From: Cucumis sativus
Lineage: Eukaryota; Streptophyta; Magnoliopsida; Cucurbitales; Cucurbitaceae
Direction of reading: 5' to 3'
DNA: 64,000 nucleotides
Assembly: GCF_000004075.3 (NCBI RefSeq)
Contig: NC_026659.2
Coordinates: 3,348,001 to 3,412,000 of the forward strand
Within the stretch, counting starts at the first letter, position 1; each line of letters opens with the position of its first letter. A program made the translations under genes and the position numbers. The notes beneath the pieces were generated by a model. The model saw only the letters and a list, made by a program, of their open reading frames with translations. It ran no database searches and was not told the DNA's origin. Shown here one piece after another: positions 14,101-25,667 of this stretch.

Positions 14101-14385
14101 AACATAACTAAGGGTTTTGTTGCTGACCCAATGTATCCTTTTCCAACAAAAATAAATAAAAGGGATGGAAACCATCTTCGATTGAGTGCTATCATCACTT
14201 TTTTACAATCAACCATAATAGTTAAAAAGAAACCTCTATTTATTAGAGTTTTAACTTCTTTGAAAGTTAATGATGCTAGTACCTAATGAAACTCCAACGA
14301 TTAATTAATGTTGCTACAAAACACCATAATTGACATTATTTTCTTTCAGATTATATTATTGATCCCTTTGATAAAGGCTCTTTTC
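11131..14385. other. Intergenic between P1 and RLK2
   Basis: No gene could be supported. It contains a SINE-like relic at about 11975-12075, a CT-rich patch at 12540-12730 with open frames on both strands that look compositional, the second copy of a direct repeat (13452-13582; first copy 7996-8125), and a degenerate relative of the CTATCA/TGATAG MITE at 13600-13760. Confidence 0.5.
11975..12075 (+). repeat. tRNA-derived SINE relic
   Basis: A box-A-like stretch (ttagcaaaactgacacc) is followed about 40 bases later by a box-B-like stretch (ggattcaaatctccc), the pol III promoter spacing of tRNA-derived SINEs. Only the head is recognisable. Confidence 0.4.
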
Positions 14386-17300
14386 TCACTTCAATCCCAT
14401 CAAACGACAGACGTTGTGCATAGTGGGGCGTAAATGAGGCTCAGCTTGCACACAAGAGATTGCTATGCTCACAAGGGAGCTCAATTCACTTAAAAGCTTT
14501 CCTGTTTGAGGGCATGCAAGGCGAGGATCCAACGACGCTTCCATCTCAATCGCCTTTTGTGCGGAACTTTGTAAAGGTAGAAGGGCTTCTCCTGGATGTC
14601 TTCCCATCAATACTTCCAAACTCACCACTCCAAAGCTATAAATGTCACATTTTTCTGTTACTTTGCTCGTATATGCCAGCTCTGCATTTTTTAATCAATA
14701 CAAGAAATTGTGACCATTACTATAAAATTAGCTTTTAATATTGGAAAAAAATTGACAGTATTGGGAGTACGAAGAACAAATGGATGACTGACAATGCAAA
14801 GAAATAATTCTGAAAGAAAAAAAATGTAAAAAGTTCGACTTGAACATATCTAAAAAGGCAAGGAAAACCAATTTACCATTAAGCCAACAAATTATATATA
14901 CATATAGAATCAGTAAATAGAGATTTTTTGTTTTGAAAATAATTAACAATAAAAGATAAAAGATAATAGAGCGATGATTTGGACGTCATAATCAAATCAT
15001 AGGAAGAAAATCGAAAGTCCCATACCTGGAGCCATATACCCATGAGTGCCAGCAACATCAGTGGAATGCAAAGCATCAAACTTCAAAAACCTTGCAGTCC
15101 CAAAATCCGCCACATGAGCTTCAAAATCCACATCCAACAAAACATTCTTCGTTGTCACGTCACAGTGGACGATCGCCGGAACGCAGTCATGATGCAAATA
15201 ATACAAAGCCTCAGCCACACCCTTCACTATCTCAACTCTCTTCACCCAATCAACCTCTATCGCCTTCTCTTCACTTCTCAAAACATCCCATAAACTCCCT
15301 CTTTCGATGAAATCGTATACCAAAAACGTGTGTTCGCCTCTCGAGCAGAATCCGTAAAGCTTAACTATGTTTCGATGTCGGATCTCGGTTAGTGTTGCGA
15401 CTTCCCTTTTGAAACTCTTCAAGTTCTCCATCCCCATGTCACTGTCCCAAAGGTTGAGCTTCTTTACTGCGAATACCTCACCACTCGACATTTCGGCTTT
15501 GTAAACTGTTCCTGACCCTCCTCTTCCGATGCAGTATTTGTCGTCGAAATTCTCTGTTGCTTGGATTATCTCGTCGTATACTAGCTTCCCGTCGTACTCC
15601 CAGAGGTTTGCAAATTGTGATTTTGGTTCCATTTTTGGTGTTCTTGGTGTGTAGTTTGATTCTTTTACGACTTTTTTTCGTCGGAACCACGAAATAATTC
15701 CGAATAGTATTAGAGAGAATAATAGTACACTGAGTAAAGTTGGAACCAGAATAATCAATAGCTTCTGCTTTCTGTTAGAAATATAAACAAAATGAAAGTC
15801 AAGCATTTGTTGGACAAGAAAAAAAAAATCATGAATATTTGTTCAAGAAAATAACCAACAATAACTATACATTACTACTTGTTTGTTTCCTAATAAAAGG
15901 AAAAAGCTATCCATTAGTACTAACATATTTCATTGAAGTTTTAACATTCGCCAGTGCCAAAAGCCTGCTTGCTTAGCTCAACTATAACTCACGTAAATAT
16001 TTATCCTCAAGGAGGGAGGTCTAATCCTCAAGTCTGAATTCTTGTACTAAAAAGAACACTCACCAACATGAATCTGGTTCTAAGTGGTAACAACCACCTA
16101 TATTATTAAACTCAACTCTCAAACAAGATCAAACTAGAAATAAAAGAATTAGGTTCTAAATTGACAATAGAAGTGCTATATGTTTAAAACGATTAAGAAT
16201 TTCAAAGAATCAAATATTCCTCATGTACTTGACAAATTGAACTGGAAATTCAATATAAAATCCTTGCACAAAGTTATTGATCCTGTTAAATGCACAAAGT
16301 AAAAACAAATTAGATATCTCAAATAAAAAAACCACAAATAAATTTGATATGTTTTTATATTTATAAATAGTTTGGTTTATTTTATTACTATATTTTGAAA
16401 GCACTCATAAAAAATTGGCATATGTGGTAACAGTTTGATTATAGTTATTAGGGTTGTTTTCAATTATATTATTGTTATTTACCATTTTAAAGAAAGTAAA
16501 AAAAATATATCAAACTTTTGAGTTATAGGGATGAGTTTAGTACCTTTCATCTTTGGATTTTCCCATGAAAATATAACATCTTTGCATGCCCTCAATATTT
16601 CCACATAAATCTGTGTTGTTAACAAAATCTTGTAGCTGAGCTTTGTCAAAGACACCACCAGAAGGAAGAGGTCCACTTAAATTGTTGAATGAAAGATTTA
16701 TACTCACTAATCCCATCATATCCTTCAAGGAATTAGGGATTTCACCAGAAAGATGATTATGAGACAAACTCAATCTCTCTAAATGCATCAAATTCCCAAG
16801 TGATGAAGGAATTTCTCCAACCAACGAATTGTTACTCAAATCCAACAAATCTTCCAAGGACAAAATATTCCCTAACTCATATGGGATCGAACCGTTCAAC
16901 CGGTTCGTACTCAAGCTTAGATTTCGAAGCCTTGAGCAATCTCCAATTTGCTTAGGGATCGAACCTTCAATCTTGTTCATCGACAGATCGAGCGATTCGA
17001 GATTCGAAAGGCTACCGATATCCAGTGGTATGTTTCCAGATAGTTGACGGTTCCCTTGCAACTGTAGAGACGATAACGACGATAAATCTCCGATATTCTC
17101 CGGTATCAGTCCAGAGAAATTGTTGAAGGAGAGATCAAGGACTACTAAATTCTTCAATTGAGTAATTTCTTTTGGAATTTCACCGGTAATCATGTTGGTG
17201 GCGATGCTCAACTTGGTCAAATTCTTGCATTTCCCCCAGTTTGGAGAGAGGTTTCCAGTCAGTTTATTGTCACTCAAGTCAATGTAAGTTAAATTAGGAT

Positions 17301-20032
17301 AAACACCAAAAGCTTCTTCCACATTTCCTGTTAATTGATTGTGTTCTAAACGAAGCCTATACAACTTTGGGCAATTTTTGAAGCTAGGAATCGGACCTGT
17401 AAAAGTAGAACAACTAATTAAACTTAATTACGCATAAAAGGAAAAAGTTAAATATAAACAAAATAGATCTACATGTTTCTTTCTTTTTTGTACAACAAAC
17501 AGAAGACATATATTGAATATCAAGAGAGAGCATACAGTTTGTTTTTCACTGAACTAAACTTATTTTTGCCGAAAACAGATTTATTTTAGAAGCAAAATCA
17601 TCATTGAATTTTTTTTTAATAGACATGTAAATATTGTTGTTTTTCTATAAAATTGTCTATCTAACCCCTAAAACGATCCATTTGGATTGAAAAAAACTAA
17701 CCAGATCTTCAACAACAAACAAAAGAGCACTTTGAACTTATGGGAAGACTCCTATAATTTGTCGTTAGGCCTTTCTTGTAGTAGACACCCTCTTTTCAAA
17801 GATTGCTCCTAGCAACTAAAGCTCTAAACTTCAAAGCTTTTCTCAACTAAGAGGCTTTTCTTAGGGCTCACCTCCAAGCCCTGCATGTAACCGGTTTGAT
17901 TTTCATTAATAAAATCCGGTGTCTTGGCAGTGCTTTAATTAGGTTTTCCACCATCGGTTTTAATCTAAAATAGTCTATCGTTTTACTCTACAAATAAATA
18001 AGAAAAAGTTCACTATATTCGTAAATATTTTAATTTATTTTGCTATATTAGTAATCCTTTCTAAAAACTACTTACACTTTAATCTAAATCAACTTTATAT
18101 ATATACATAAATATTCGTTGATATATATATATATATAATTAAAGTATAATTTAGTTAATAATATTTCTTATCATTTGTCAAATTACATGTTTTGAATGTT
18201 CTACAAAAATAAACAAACAAGAAAAAATTAAGTGCTCCTATATCAATTTTTAAAATTCTAAATTACTAAATAAATTGTCGTTAAACATATTTAAAAACAC
18301 AGTTTAATCTTAAAAATTATATATTAAAACAATAAAAGACAATTTAGTTAAAAGGAATGGAAAATTAAAAAGGAAATCATTTTAAAGTAAACGGATGAGA
18401 AATGTAATAGATTTTGAACCTATTTTTCTTTTCCACCACTTTTATCATTATAATTTATTAAAACAATATTATTTTTTATGCAACTTTTTTTAAAAAAAAA
18501 TCTTAAAAAAGCAATAAGAAAAATCAAGAAACCTGATTATTTCTGGCTTTGAAAATCTCTATGCAACTTTTTTTTTTAAAAAATCTAAATAACGAGAAAC
18601 AAAAAAACAGAACAATTACCAAAAATTACTTCGTGCTTTCTTAAAACCTTGAACATTATCAAACGAATTTTAAATTTGTCTCATGAAACACAACGAGTGA
18701 AACGTTTTGAAAATGAGACTTACCTGTGAAAGAGTTGGAAAATGCAGTGAGGTTAACAAGCTGGCCATGGGTGCACAAACCTGGGGGCAAAGGACCCGTA
18801 AAGTTGTTCTCAAAAATCTGAACATCGACCAAAGGTGAATAAATTCCCAAGTCTTGAGGCAATGCCCCACTTAACTTGTTACCAAACAGCCTTAGATCAA
18901 CCAATTTTGTCAATTTTCCAATACCTTCAGGAATTTCACCACTGAAATTTCCAATACCATTCAGACGAAGTTTGGTTAAATTTTCCAAGTTTCCTATAGA
19001 TTTAGGAATTGAGCCATAAAATTTACATCGATCAAGAGCAATTATACTTAGCGACTTCATATTTCCAAACTCCTCGGGAAGCTCGCCTTCGACCTGATGA
19101 TCAGTAGGGTCGAGCTTAGAACTTTATGTTAGATGAAGCACAAATTCTTATATATAGAGTACCCTTTAACATTTATCGTATTGTTCTTAGACCCTCTTTT
19201 TGTTTAATGGTAATATGTTTAAACTATAGGTTATTATAAACTATAGATTTACAATAGTTTGTAGGTTATAATAATATGTGTTTGAAAGGTGTTTATTCCA
19301 AAAAAGATACATTTTTTTTTCTCTTTAAAATTAAATTATATATATTATATATTAAATATTAGTTTAAATTAAGGATAGCTTAACCGATTAAGAAATTAGT
19401 AACTTTTGTTTTCAAATTTCAGACATTTTTCTTACCATGGTATCTTGCATAACCAAGTGCTGCATGCTTTTCCAACCAAATTTCGAATCTTCAGTCGGGA
19501 AGAAGCTTGGATGCAAGCCTCCAGTAATGTGGTTTCGAGATACATCGAGCTCGTAAACCTCGGTGAAATTAGCAAGAGAAGAAGGAAGGGTACTATTGAA
19601 GGAGTTGGTGGAGAGATCAAAAAATTGAAGCTTACTGAGAAGTCCAATGGAAGGTGGAATGGATCCATTGAGATTATTCAATTTGAGATCCAATCTAAGA
19701 AGGTTGGGAAATGAAGAAAAGTCTAAACTTTCAATAGTACCATTCAAACCAGTGTGAGCCAAATTGATTTCTATGACATGAGTGCTTTCATTGTTGCAAG
19801 TAATTCCCTTCCATTGACATGGATTTGAGGCTTTGGATGAGGAGCTTGATGAGTTTGATGGAAGAACCACCCATGTGTCTAGAATTGATTGCTTTGGCAA
19901 ACTTGCTTTCCATTTCAATAAAGCTTCAGTTTCAGTGGTGATACTGGCTCTTGTTTTACAAAGGATTGTTAAAAAAAGAAGCAAAACAACTACAACTGGA
20001 AGTGGAATTGGGTGTTTAACTTGGTTGGTCAT
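14386..20032 (-). CDS. MIK2-like LRR receptor kinase, non-RD (RLK2)
   Basis: Model on the minus strand: exons 20032-19436, 19093-18724, 17396-16544, 15771-15026 and 14681-14386, giving 953 residues. Exons 2 and 3 are exactly as long as in RLK1, and all intron phases agree, so the two genes are duplicates. The order is signal peptide, LRRNT_2 ([17 protein letters not shown]), leucine-rich repeats, membrane helix ([20 protein letters not shown]) and kinase. The glycine loop ([10 protein letters not shown]), FAVKKL, DFG and APELAYT are present, but the catalytic loop reads VHCDVTTKN: the Arg of HRD is Cys (near residue 810), one CGT to TGT change from RLK1. That makes it a non-RD kinase by sequence. 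The juxtamembrane part is five residues longer than in RLK1, and the C-terminus stops ten residues earlier, after MGLK. It is likely a plasma-membrane peptide or pattern receptor. Confidence 0.87.
15960..16055 (+). repeat. SINE-like relic in RLK2 intron 3
   Basis: A box-A-like cttagctcaactataa is followed by a box-B-like gaggtctaatcctc about 45 bases on. This is the tRNA-derived SINE layout seen in several other places in the window, here antisense to the host gene. Confidence 0.4.
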
Positions 20033-20160
20033 AATGAAGTTTGGTGTTTGGATAAGATATTGGCTATGTGTATATAAAAAGAAATATTAACGGTTTGTAG
20101 TAGCTGACAACTACTTTCCTCTACCTGTTCAATGGAATTAAAGGTATAAATTAATTTTAT
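20033..20160 (-). promoter_or_regulatory. Promoter and leader of RLK2
   Basis: Reading the minus strand, a tttttatatacaca TATA-like run lies about 40-50 bases before the ATG, followed by the leader atatcttatccaaacaccaa also found before RLK1. Further upstream (20100-20145) lies a single copy of the aattccattgaa...aaagtagttgtcagc block that is amplified upstream of RLK1. Confidence 0.5.
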
Positions 20161-20939
20161 TTCCAAATAAAGATGTCATATACTTCATTTCATTTTCTTT
20201 TATATGTATGGTTCTGAGTTATTGGTCTTTCAACGTTTATGGTGGGTCCTTCTAGCTTTTGAAACTTTTATAAGGTTCTGTTTTTTTTCAACAACAGTTA
20301 CATTATATATTTTATGGATGTTTTTTTCCCCTTTAATTAAATTCTCAGCCATTAGGTGTTGACTTGTAGTGTATTGGATATGCAAACTTGCAAAGAATGG
20401 AAATAGGTCAAGCTTGGAGTAATTAGGCAAAGTATAGGTTGATTATTTTGGCTTTTTTTGTTGTTGGTAACAATAGTTCCAGTGAAACTTGTGACTATAA
20501 AGGTGTATATATATGACTGTTGAAAATTGTGGAAAACCTTCTCAGTATATAGTGTCACGTTATACGATCACTTTCATCAAACGTTGATTTTATAATTTTG
20601 AAAAACATGTATGGAAATTCTCAAGAGCAGAAGTAACTAAAGTAATACAAAAATTCAGAAGATTTGTTAGAGTGGAACGTTTTTAAGAAACATTTGAAAG
20701 GTAAAATAATCTCACGAGTGGAAGCAATAACTACAACAATTCAAAGAAATTACAACAAATAAGAAATGTTATTTTTCAGATAAAAATTACTTAACCAAAC
20801 ACATGACGATGCTTGACATTCAGAATTAATAAAGACACTTCGTGACCTTTGTATTATTGTCAACCAACATATATTGCAGTAAACAAACTAAACTAAACTT
20901 GGATCAATGATCTCTAAGATAATATACACAGTCCACTGC

Positions 20940-20999
20940 TTACCTCTTCCCCAGCTGGGTGATCATCAACTGATATCTGAGCTAATCGTCGTTGTCCTT

Positions 21000-21030
<31 letters not shown>

Positions 21031-21290
21031 AAGAAGAAGAAGAAGAAGAAGAAGAAAGAAGAAGAAGAAGAAGAAGAAGAAGAAGAAGAAGAAGAAGAAG
21101 AAGAAGAAGAAGAAGAAGAAGAAGAAGAAGAAGAAGAAGAAGAAGAAGAAGAAGAAGAAGAAGAAGAAGAAGAAGAAGAATTTAATTTTGTGTTTTTAAA
21201 GTTATAAATATGCGTATACTTCATTCTTAAATTTTTGTGATTATTAGCATAATTCAAACCGTAATTAATATACATTACTATTCTTTTTTA
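20940..21290 (-). pseudogene. Relic of a P1-like peptide gene (intron end and exon 2 start)
   Basis: The stretch 21180-21290 aligns with the intron of P1 at about 10040-10150 (shared ttaattttgtgtt, then tatacttc, attcttaa and caaaccgtaattaa). The exon side matches too: P1 has ttgtccttaac next to aaaagaagaaa, and the relic has ttgtcctttaag next to the GAA array. In the minus sense the acceptor ttaaag is followed by gacaacga as in P1 and then diverges: the frame continues GQRRLAQISVDDHPAGEE and meets a GTAAGC. No first exon with a signal peptide was found upstream (21300-22250), so I call it a fragment. The region between RLK2 and this relic (20160-20940) has no visible gene. Confidence 0.55.
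20999..21180 (+). repeat. (GAA)n/(TTC)n microsatellite, about 182 bp
   Basis: About 60 GAA triplets run on with a single interruption near 21054-21060. On the minus strand it is a TTC tract that sits directly before the AG of a P1-like intron, so it appears to have grown out of that intron's polypyrimidine tract. It produces long poly-Glu and poly-Ser open frames that are not genes. Confidence 0.97.
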
Positions 21291-22283
21291 TAAAATTATA
21301 TATTACAAAACATAAATTATTGAGATAAATTAAGCCTTTTGTTTTCTACTTAGATATATATCATATCAATTATAAATGCATAAGAAAAAGAAATATTAAC
21401 AATATTTGGACATAAATTAATTTTCTATTAATTATATTGTCTTTTTTAAAAAATATTTAAAAAATCATTTTTTTTAAAAAAAAAGTTAATTTAATTTAAT
21501 TTTGTTATTTATTGAAAAATATATTTTATATTTGGAAAACAACTTATGGGTTCGGCACTTGAGCCTCAATAATTGCATCTCTAGTTTATTGATCTTATGA
21601 GTGAGATAAATGTTGATGTAATAATTGATATAATTTCGATGGAAATTTAATAATATGAGAAACGGACGATGAAACCTCATCTCATATTTTGAAGCTGAAA
21701 GTAAACGTTTGTTATTTTTTCTTTTTTATTTAAAAGAAAAAATAAAAGTTACGATGGAAAACACTATAACGAATAACTAGAGATAGTCGAAGGATAAGCT
21801 TGCAACCCACTCGTCCCTCTTCCTTTGATCTAAGGTCATAATTTATATGCCTCGTTAATTGTCAGTTGAACTATGTTACATTGGAAGAGAATGTAGTATT
21901 CTATATTTAATTGAAGTGCTTTTCTTGAAATAATTGTAACGAATAATACTTTTAGAGTTAATAATTAAGTATATATAGTAACATTTTTTAAAGAAGGGTA
22001 AATAAGTCATATATATATATATATATATATACCGTTTATCACTGATAAACTTTGAGTATATTTGTAAAATTGTTGACACCGTCTTATTTTGTTAATATTT
22101 GATTGCTACATTTTTCATTGCTTTTTTTAAAAATTAATTAGCAGCCAACAAAATTTCAAGCAATGGACCATTAAACATTAATTTAAATTTGAAAATTGAG
22201 CACTAATATATTTATTTGAAAGATACACATAACCTTCAAGCATTATTCACATATAAACAGCAAAGGAAAGAGGATCGCAAGAG

Positions 22284-22588
22284 ATGAACAAAATGGCTTC
22301 TTATAAGAAGCACTTAATAATCTTAGCAACTCTCTTGTATCTTATGCTTTTCCTTTCAACCTATGGGGCAGCAAGGATCTTGGATCTAAATGGTACATTT
22401 TCTCAACATTTCTATTGTTATTTTTTCTTTGGCTAACCAAGATCCATGAAAAGTTTATAATTTTATGTTTTGATTAATTTTTTTCAGGAAGTATGAAGGT
22501 CCGAGAGATCAAGGTTATTGTAGTAGGACGACGAATTGTACGACGAGATTTGGCACATGGAGGAAATTATGGCCCGGGAGTTCAGTGA
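22284..22588 (+). CDS. Small secreted protein, candidate peptide precursor P3
   Basis: Two exons, 22284-22392 and 22488-22588 (phase 1, intron of 95 bases with a T-rich acceptor), give 69 residues; a second ATG at 22293 (MASYKKH) may be the real start. The first exon has a signal stretch (LIILATLLYLMLFLSTYG) and ends AARILDLNG. The second exon encodes a basic part with two Arg-rich sites (GRRIVRRD) and a short tail, LAHGGNYGPGVQ. A basic cleavage-like site followed by a Gly/Pro-rich tail at the very C-terminus is the usual build of plant secreted peptide hormones. The exact family is not recognised. Another frame of exon 2 is also open and encodes two Cys, but cannot be joined in phase. The start and exon split resemble P1. 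It lies 2.3 kb upstream of the RLK2 start, divergently. Confidence 0.6.
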
Positions 22589-25500
22589 GATATGATGTTA
22601 TAATTAAACTAGTTTTCTTCGAGTTTCTTTCTTCTTAAATAACTTGAATGTAGTGCAAAGTATATTGTTAAAAGTTCGATAACATTTCGGTTTGAAACTT
22701 CTTTTTTTTTGAAGTACTAATGATTTTAGAGAAGAAAATAATAAGCATATATATGTATATATATTAGAAAGGATGATTAGTACTTCTTGTTTGTTTGTTT
22801 TGAAATATATATACATATAACATTATTGTCAAAAGAAAAAAAAATTGTGATTGTTTTGAGGCAAAAAGAATAGGTTTGTTGGTAGAAACCAATTAAAACT
22901 AACATGTATAAGTTAATATACTAAGAGAGAGTTGATTTTTCCAATTGAATGCAACAACAAAGATGCAATATTATTCCACTTGATCTATCCCTATGTAGTT
23001 TTTATTAATATTCAAGGCCTTAAGTTCATAATTATTTATTAATTTTCGTCTATGGAAGAAAACGTGAAAATATTTATTACAACAAAAAAAGCCCATGAAG
23101 TCATTCTTGTTTTTTTATAAATTCCTAATTTGTCTTTGTTAGTTTCGAATAATTTCACGAGAAGAAGTATTGAATTCTTGCGCATCTTCTTCATATTATT
23201 ACTTCTCCATTTCATATTTTCATTAATTTGTGTTCGCGATTTCTTCATCTCCTCTTCCAGAATTTCTTCCTTCTTCATCATTTCCCATCTTCTTCTTTTT
23301 TTCTTTTTCACAATACGATCGTGTACCAAAATCTAAACGACCAGTTGTTTATCCTAGATAGATAAGTGATAGATTTAAACGATCATATCATTTACCAAGA
23401 TTATGTATTAAGATTGTTTAGATATAATTATTAGTATACCCGTGTCTATCTTAGATAGGTAAATGATATACTCAAACGATCGGTTGTCATGATCTAAATA
23501 ATCTAATTTTAGACTATATTGTAAGATCGTTTAAATTAGAAACATTTTCGCACGCGAGTGTGGTAGATTAAATCGTTGGTATTTTTGTTATTTTATGTTG
23601 TGGACCGTTGACCCTTTTCTATTTCAAAATGATTCTTTACCTTGTAAATAATTTTTGCATTTACTTTTTATTTTTTCAAAAAAACCCCATAATTATTTTA
23701 CTAATCATTTGGTGGGTCTTCAATCAATGTTAATTAGAGTCACCTTTTTGTGCATTTAAGTTCTAATAATCTAAACTACGTCATGAGCACAAGATTTAGA
23801 AACAACAATCAATATAGGGCCAATAGATTAAATAGTGCATGAATATTCATTCATTCAATGGATGGGTCTAGATTGATTAATTTATTTATAAATATAAACA
23901 CTAGCAAACATATTCATCTAATCAAACGATAGGACGTTAATCAAATTAACTAAAATCTATTTTATAATTAAAAAGAAAAAATGTAATGGGACAACATAGA
24001 TAGTTGTCCTTACTTGTATATCCAAGATCATCCTCTTATCTAACCAATATGAGACTTTTTCTCGACTTCACATAATAAATAAATAAATAAATGGAAAAGA
24101 ACAAATAGTTGTCGATTACGTCGATCCGTCTTCTTGGCTCAAACACTACAATCTCGAGCCTTGAAAATTCGTTTCCTTCAACTGATCTAAGGTCATCTCC
24201 AACCCCTTAAATGAAATATTTTCATTTTAATTTGTCTAAACTTTTCTCCTTAAGAGAGGGCGCGGTAGCATTGGCCATTGAGACCATAGGGCGTAGCCAT
24301 CTGGATGCTATTCATTCCCAAATAGTGTTTAGTGACATTTCATATGCCTTACGCACTTTGCTACTGGGAGAAATTTAATGATTTTGGTCATTTGAGACAC
24401 TTTATTGTTGGGGGTAAAGAGTAGAGTATGGCTATGTGAGATAACAATTTGTCAAAGGCTAACATTTCCATAAAAAATGATTCTATAGCCGAGGCATTGC
24501 CTATAAAAAGAAGTGTTGATCAAATTTGAAGGGTTGATAAAGTCCTCCATTTATTATATCATAAAAATCATGACACAAACCCCAACATCAATTCTTTTCA
24601 ATTTCTTTCCCTAACAAGCTTCCACAACATTACAACAATTAAGCTTATATGAAGGAGAGCATATTTTTCAATGTTGTTCTTCAACAACCCAAAGTTTAAA
24701 ATATCCATAATTTTTTTTAAAAAAAAATAAGTTTAAACTAATAAATAAGTATTTTATTATTTTCAAATAAATAAACACCTCTATTATTTATATTATATTT
24801 ATATTAATGACGTGCATTATTTGATGTTTATTTTCATGTTGTTTCATGCATTTTCTTATTCATGCCTATAAAAAATAGAATATCAAAATAGCTTTTAAGT
24901 CATTTTAAAACTCTTTCAAATTTTATTTTAAACAATTTTTATCAAAAAAAAGTTTAAATAAAAACTACTTAGCTTTTAAAAATTATATTTTTTTCGTTTA
25001 GTCAAATCAGAATAGACTCTGACTTAGGCTATCATCTACCACCTTTAATTGATCCACTTACTGAAAATTTATTTAGCACACATGATGTGTTAAAGTGAGG
25101 TAGAAGATTCAATACTTCAACCCACGATTATTGTTTTGTACTAAGAAAAATAATTTATTAAGACTGAACAAAGGTATATAATATAAAGTTGAAGGATGAG
25201 ATTTTGTTATCAGTTTTAGGCCTTTCTCATTGGAAAAACACAGCTGATCCATCATGATTTGAGAAGACAGAGTATGTATCCATAAATGGTATAGCCTTGT
25301 AAAACACATCAAATTCAAAACTTGAGTTTGGTGGATCATTAATTGTTGAGAATTACTCCATACTTTCTCATGAATATATGCCTCAACACTTTTTCTTTTT
25401 TCCTTTTTAAAACACATTCTAATGAACACTTGTTGGAATGCATGTTCATTCAAAAAGGTAAACCAAGCCTAAAGATTATTATTTATGATATGATCCCTCA

Positions 25501-25600
25501 ATGCAGAAAAAGCCTGTTGAGTTTTTAAATTCCACAACACAAAGTTGGCCAACAACCTCCCATATTAACTTCTTTCTTGCCTTTGTTGATACCCACAAAT
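22589..25600. other. Intergenic, P3 to GH5
   Basis: No gene is seen. The first part is AT-rich 3' flank. A repeat of an interspersed family occupies about 23075-23600. The remaining 2 kb (23600-25600) is AT-rich; 24250-24560 is less AT-rich but shows no frame or family I recognise. An open frame at 25109-25453 on the minus strand lacks recognisable features. Confidence 0.5.
23075..23600 (+). repeat. Interspersed repeat family, copy X
   Basis: The segment contains gttcgcgatttcttcatct, then a CT-rich stretch, then gatcgtgtaccaaaatctaa and repeated gatcgttta/taaacgatc words near tatcttagataggt. The reverse complement of about 54783-55130 has the same words in the same order, so these are two copies of a dispersed element. 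Class unknown; no coding capacity. The open frames on both strands here (23039-23336) come from the CT/GA bias. Confidence 0.65.
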
Positions 25601-25611
25601 ATTTGCTTCAA

Positions 25612-25667
25612 GCACTATAAAAAATGGCTTTGGAGTACACCAAATTTCTCCTTTGTAGAAAAACCCA
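25612..25667 (+). promoter_or_regulatory. TATA box of the GH5 gene
   Basis: cactataaaaaatgg lies about 50 bases before the ATG at 25668, a normal spacing for a short plant leader. The ATG inside this run (25624) leads into a different frame and is upstream of the expected start of transcription. Confidence 0.5.

Noticed and set aside
14386-14738. Plus-strand open frame over the RLK2 kinase end
   Set aside because: It is the antisense shadow of exon 5.
20982-21275. Long poly-Ser and poly-Glu open frames
   Set aside because: They are translations of the GAA/TTC microsatellite and have no start or domain context.
22488-22640. Alternative frame in P3 exon 2 with two Cys (CSRTTNC)
   Set aside because: It cannot be joined in phase to the signal-peptide exon with the visible donor and acceptor; kept only as a caution that P3 could have shifted frame in the past.
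23039-23336. Overlapping open frames on both strands
   Set aside because: They come from the CT-rich part of the dispersed repeat.
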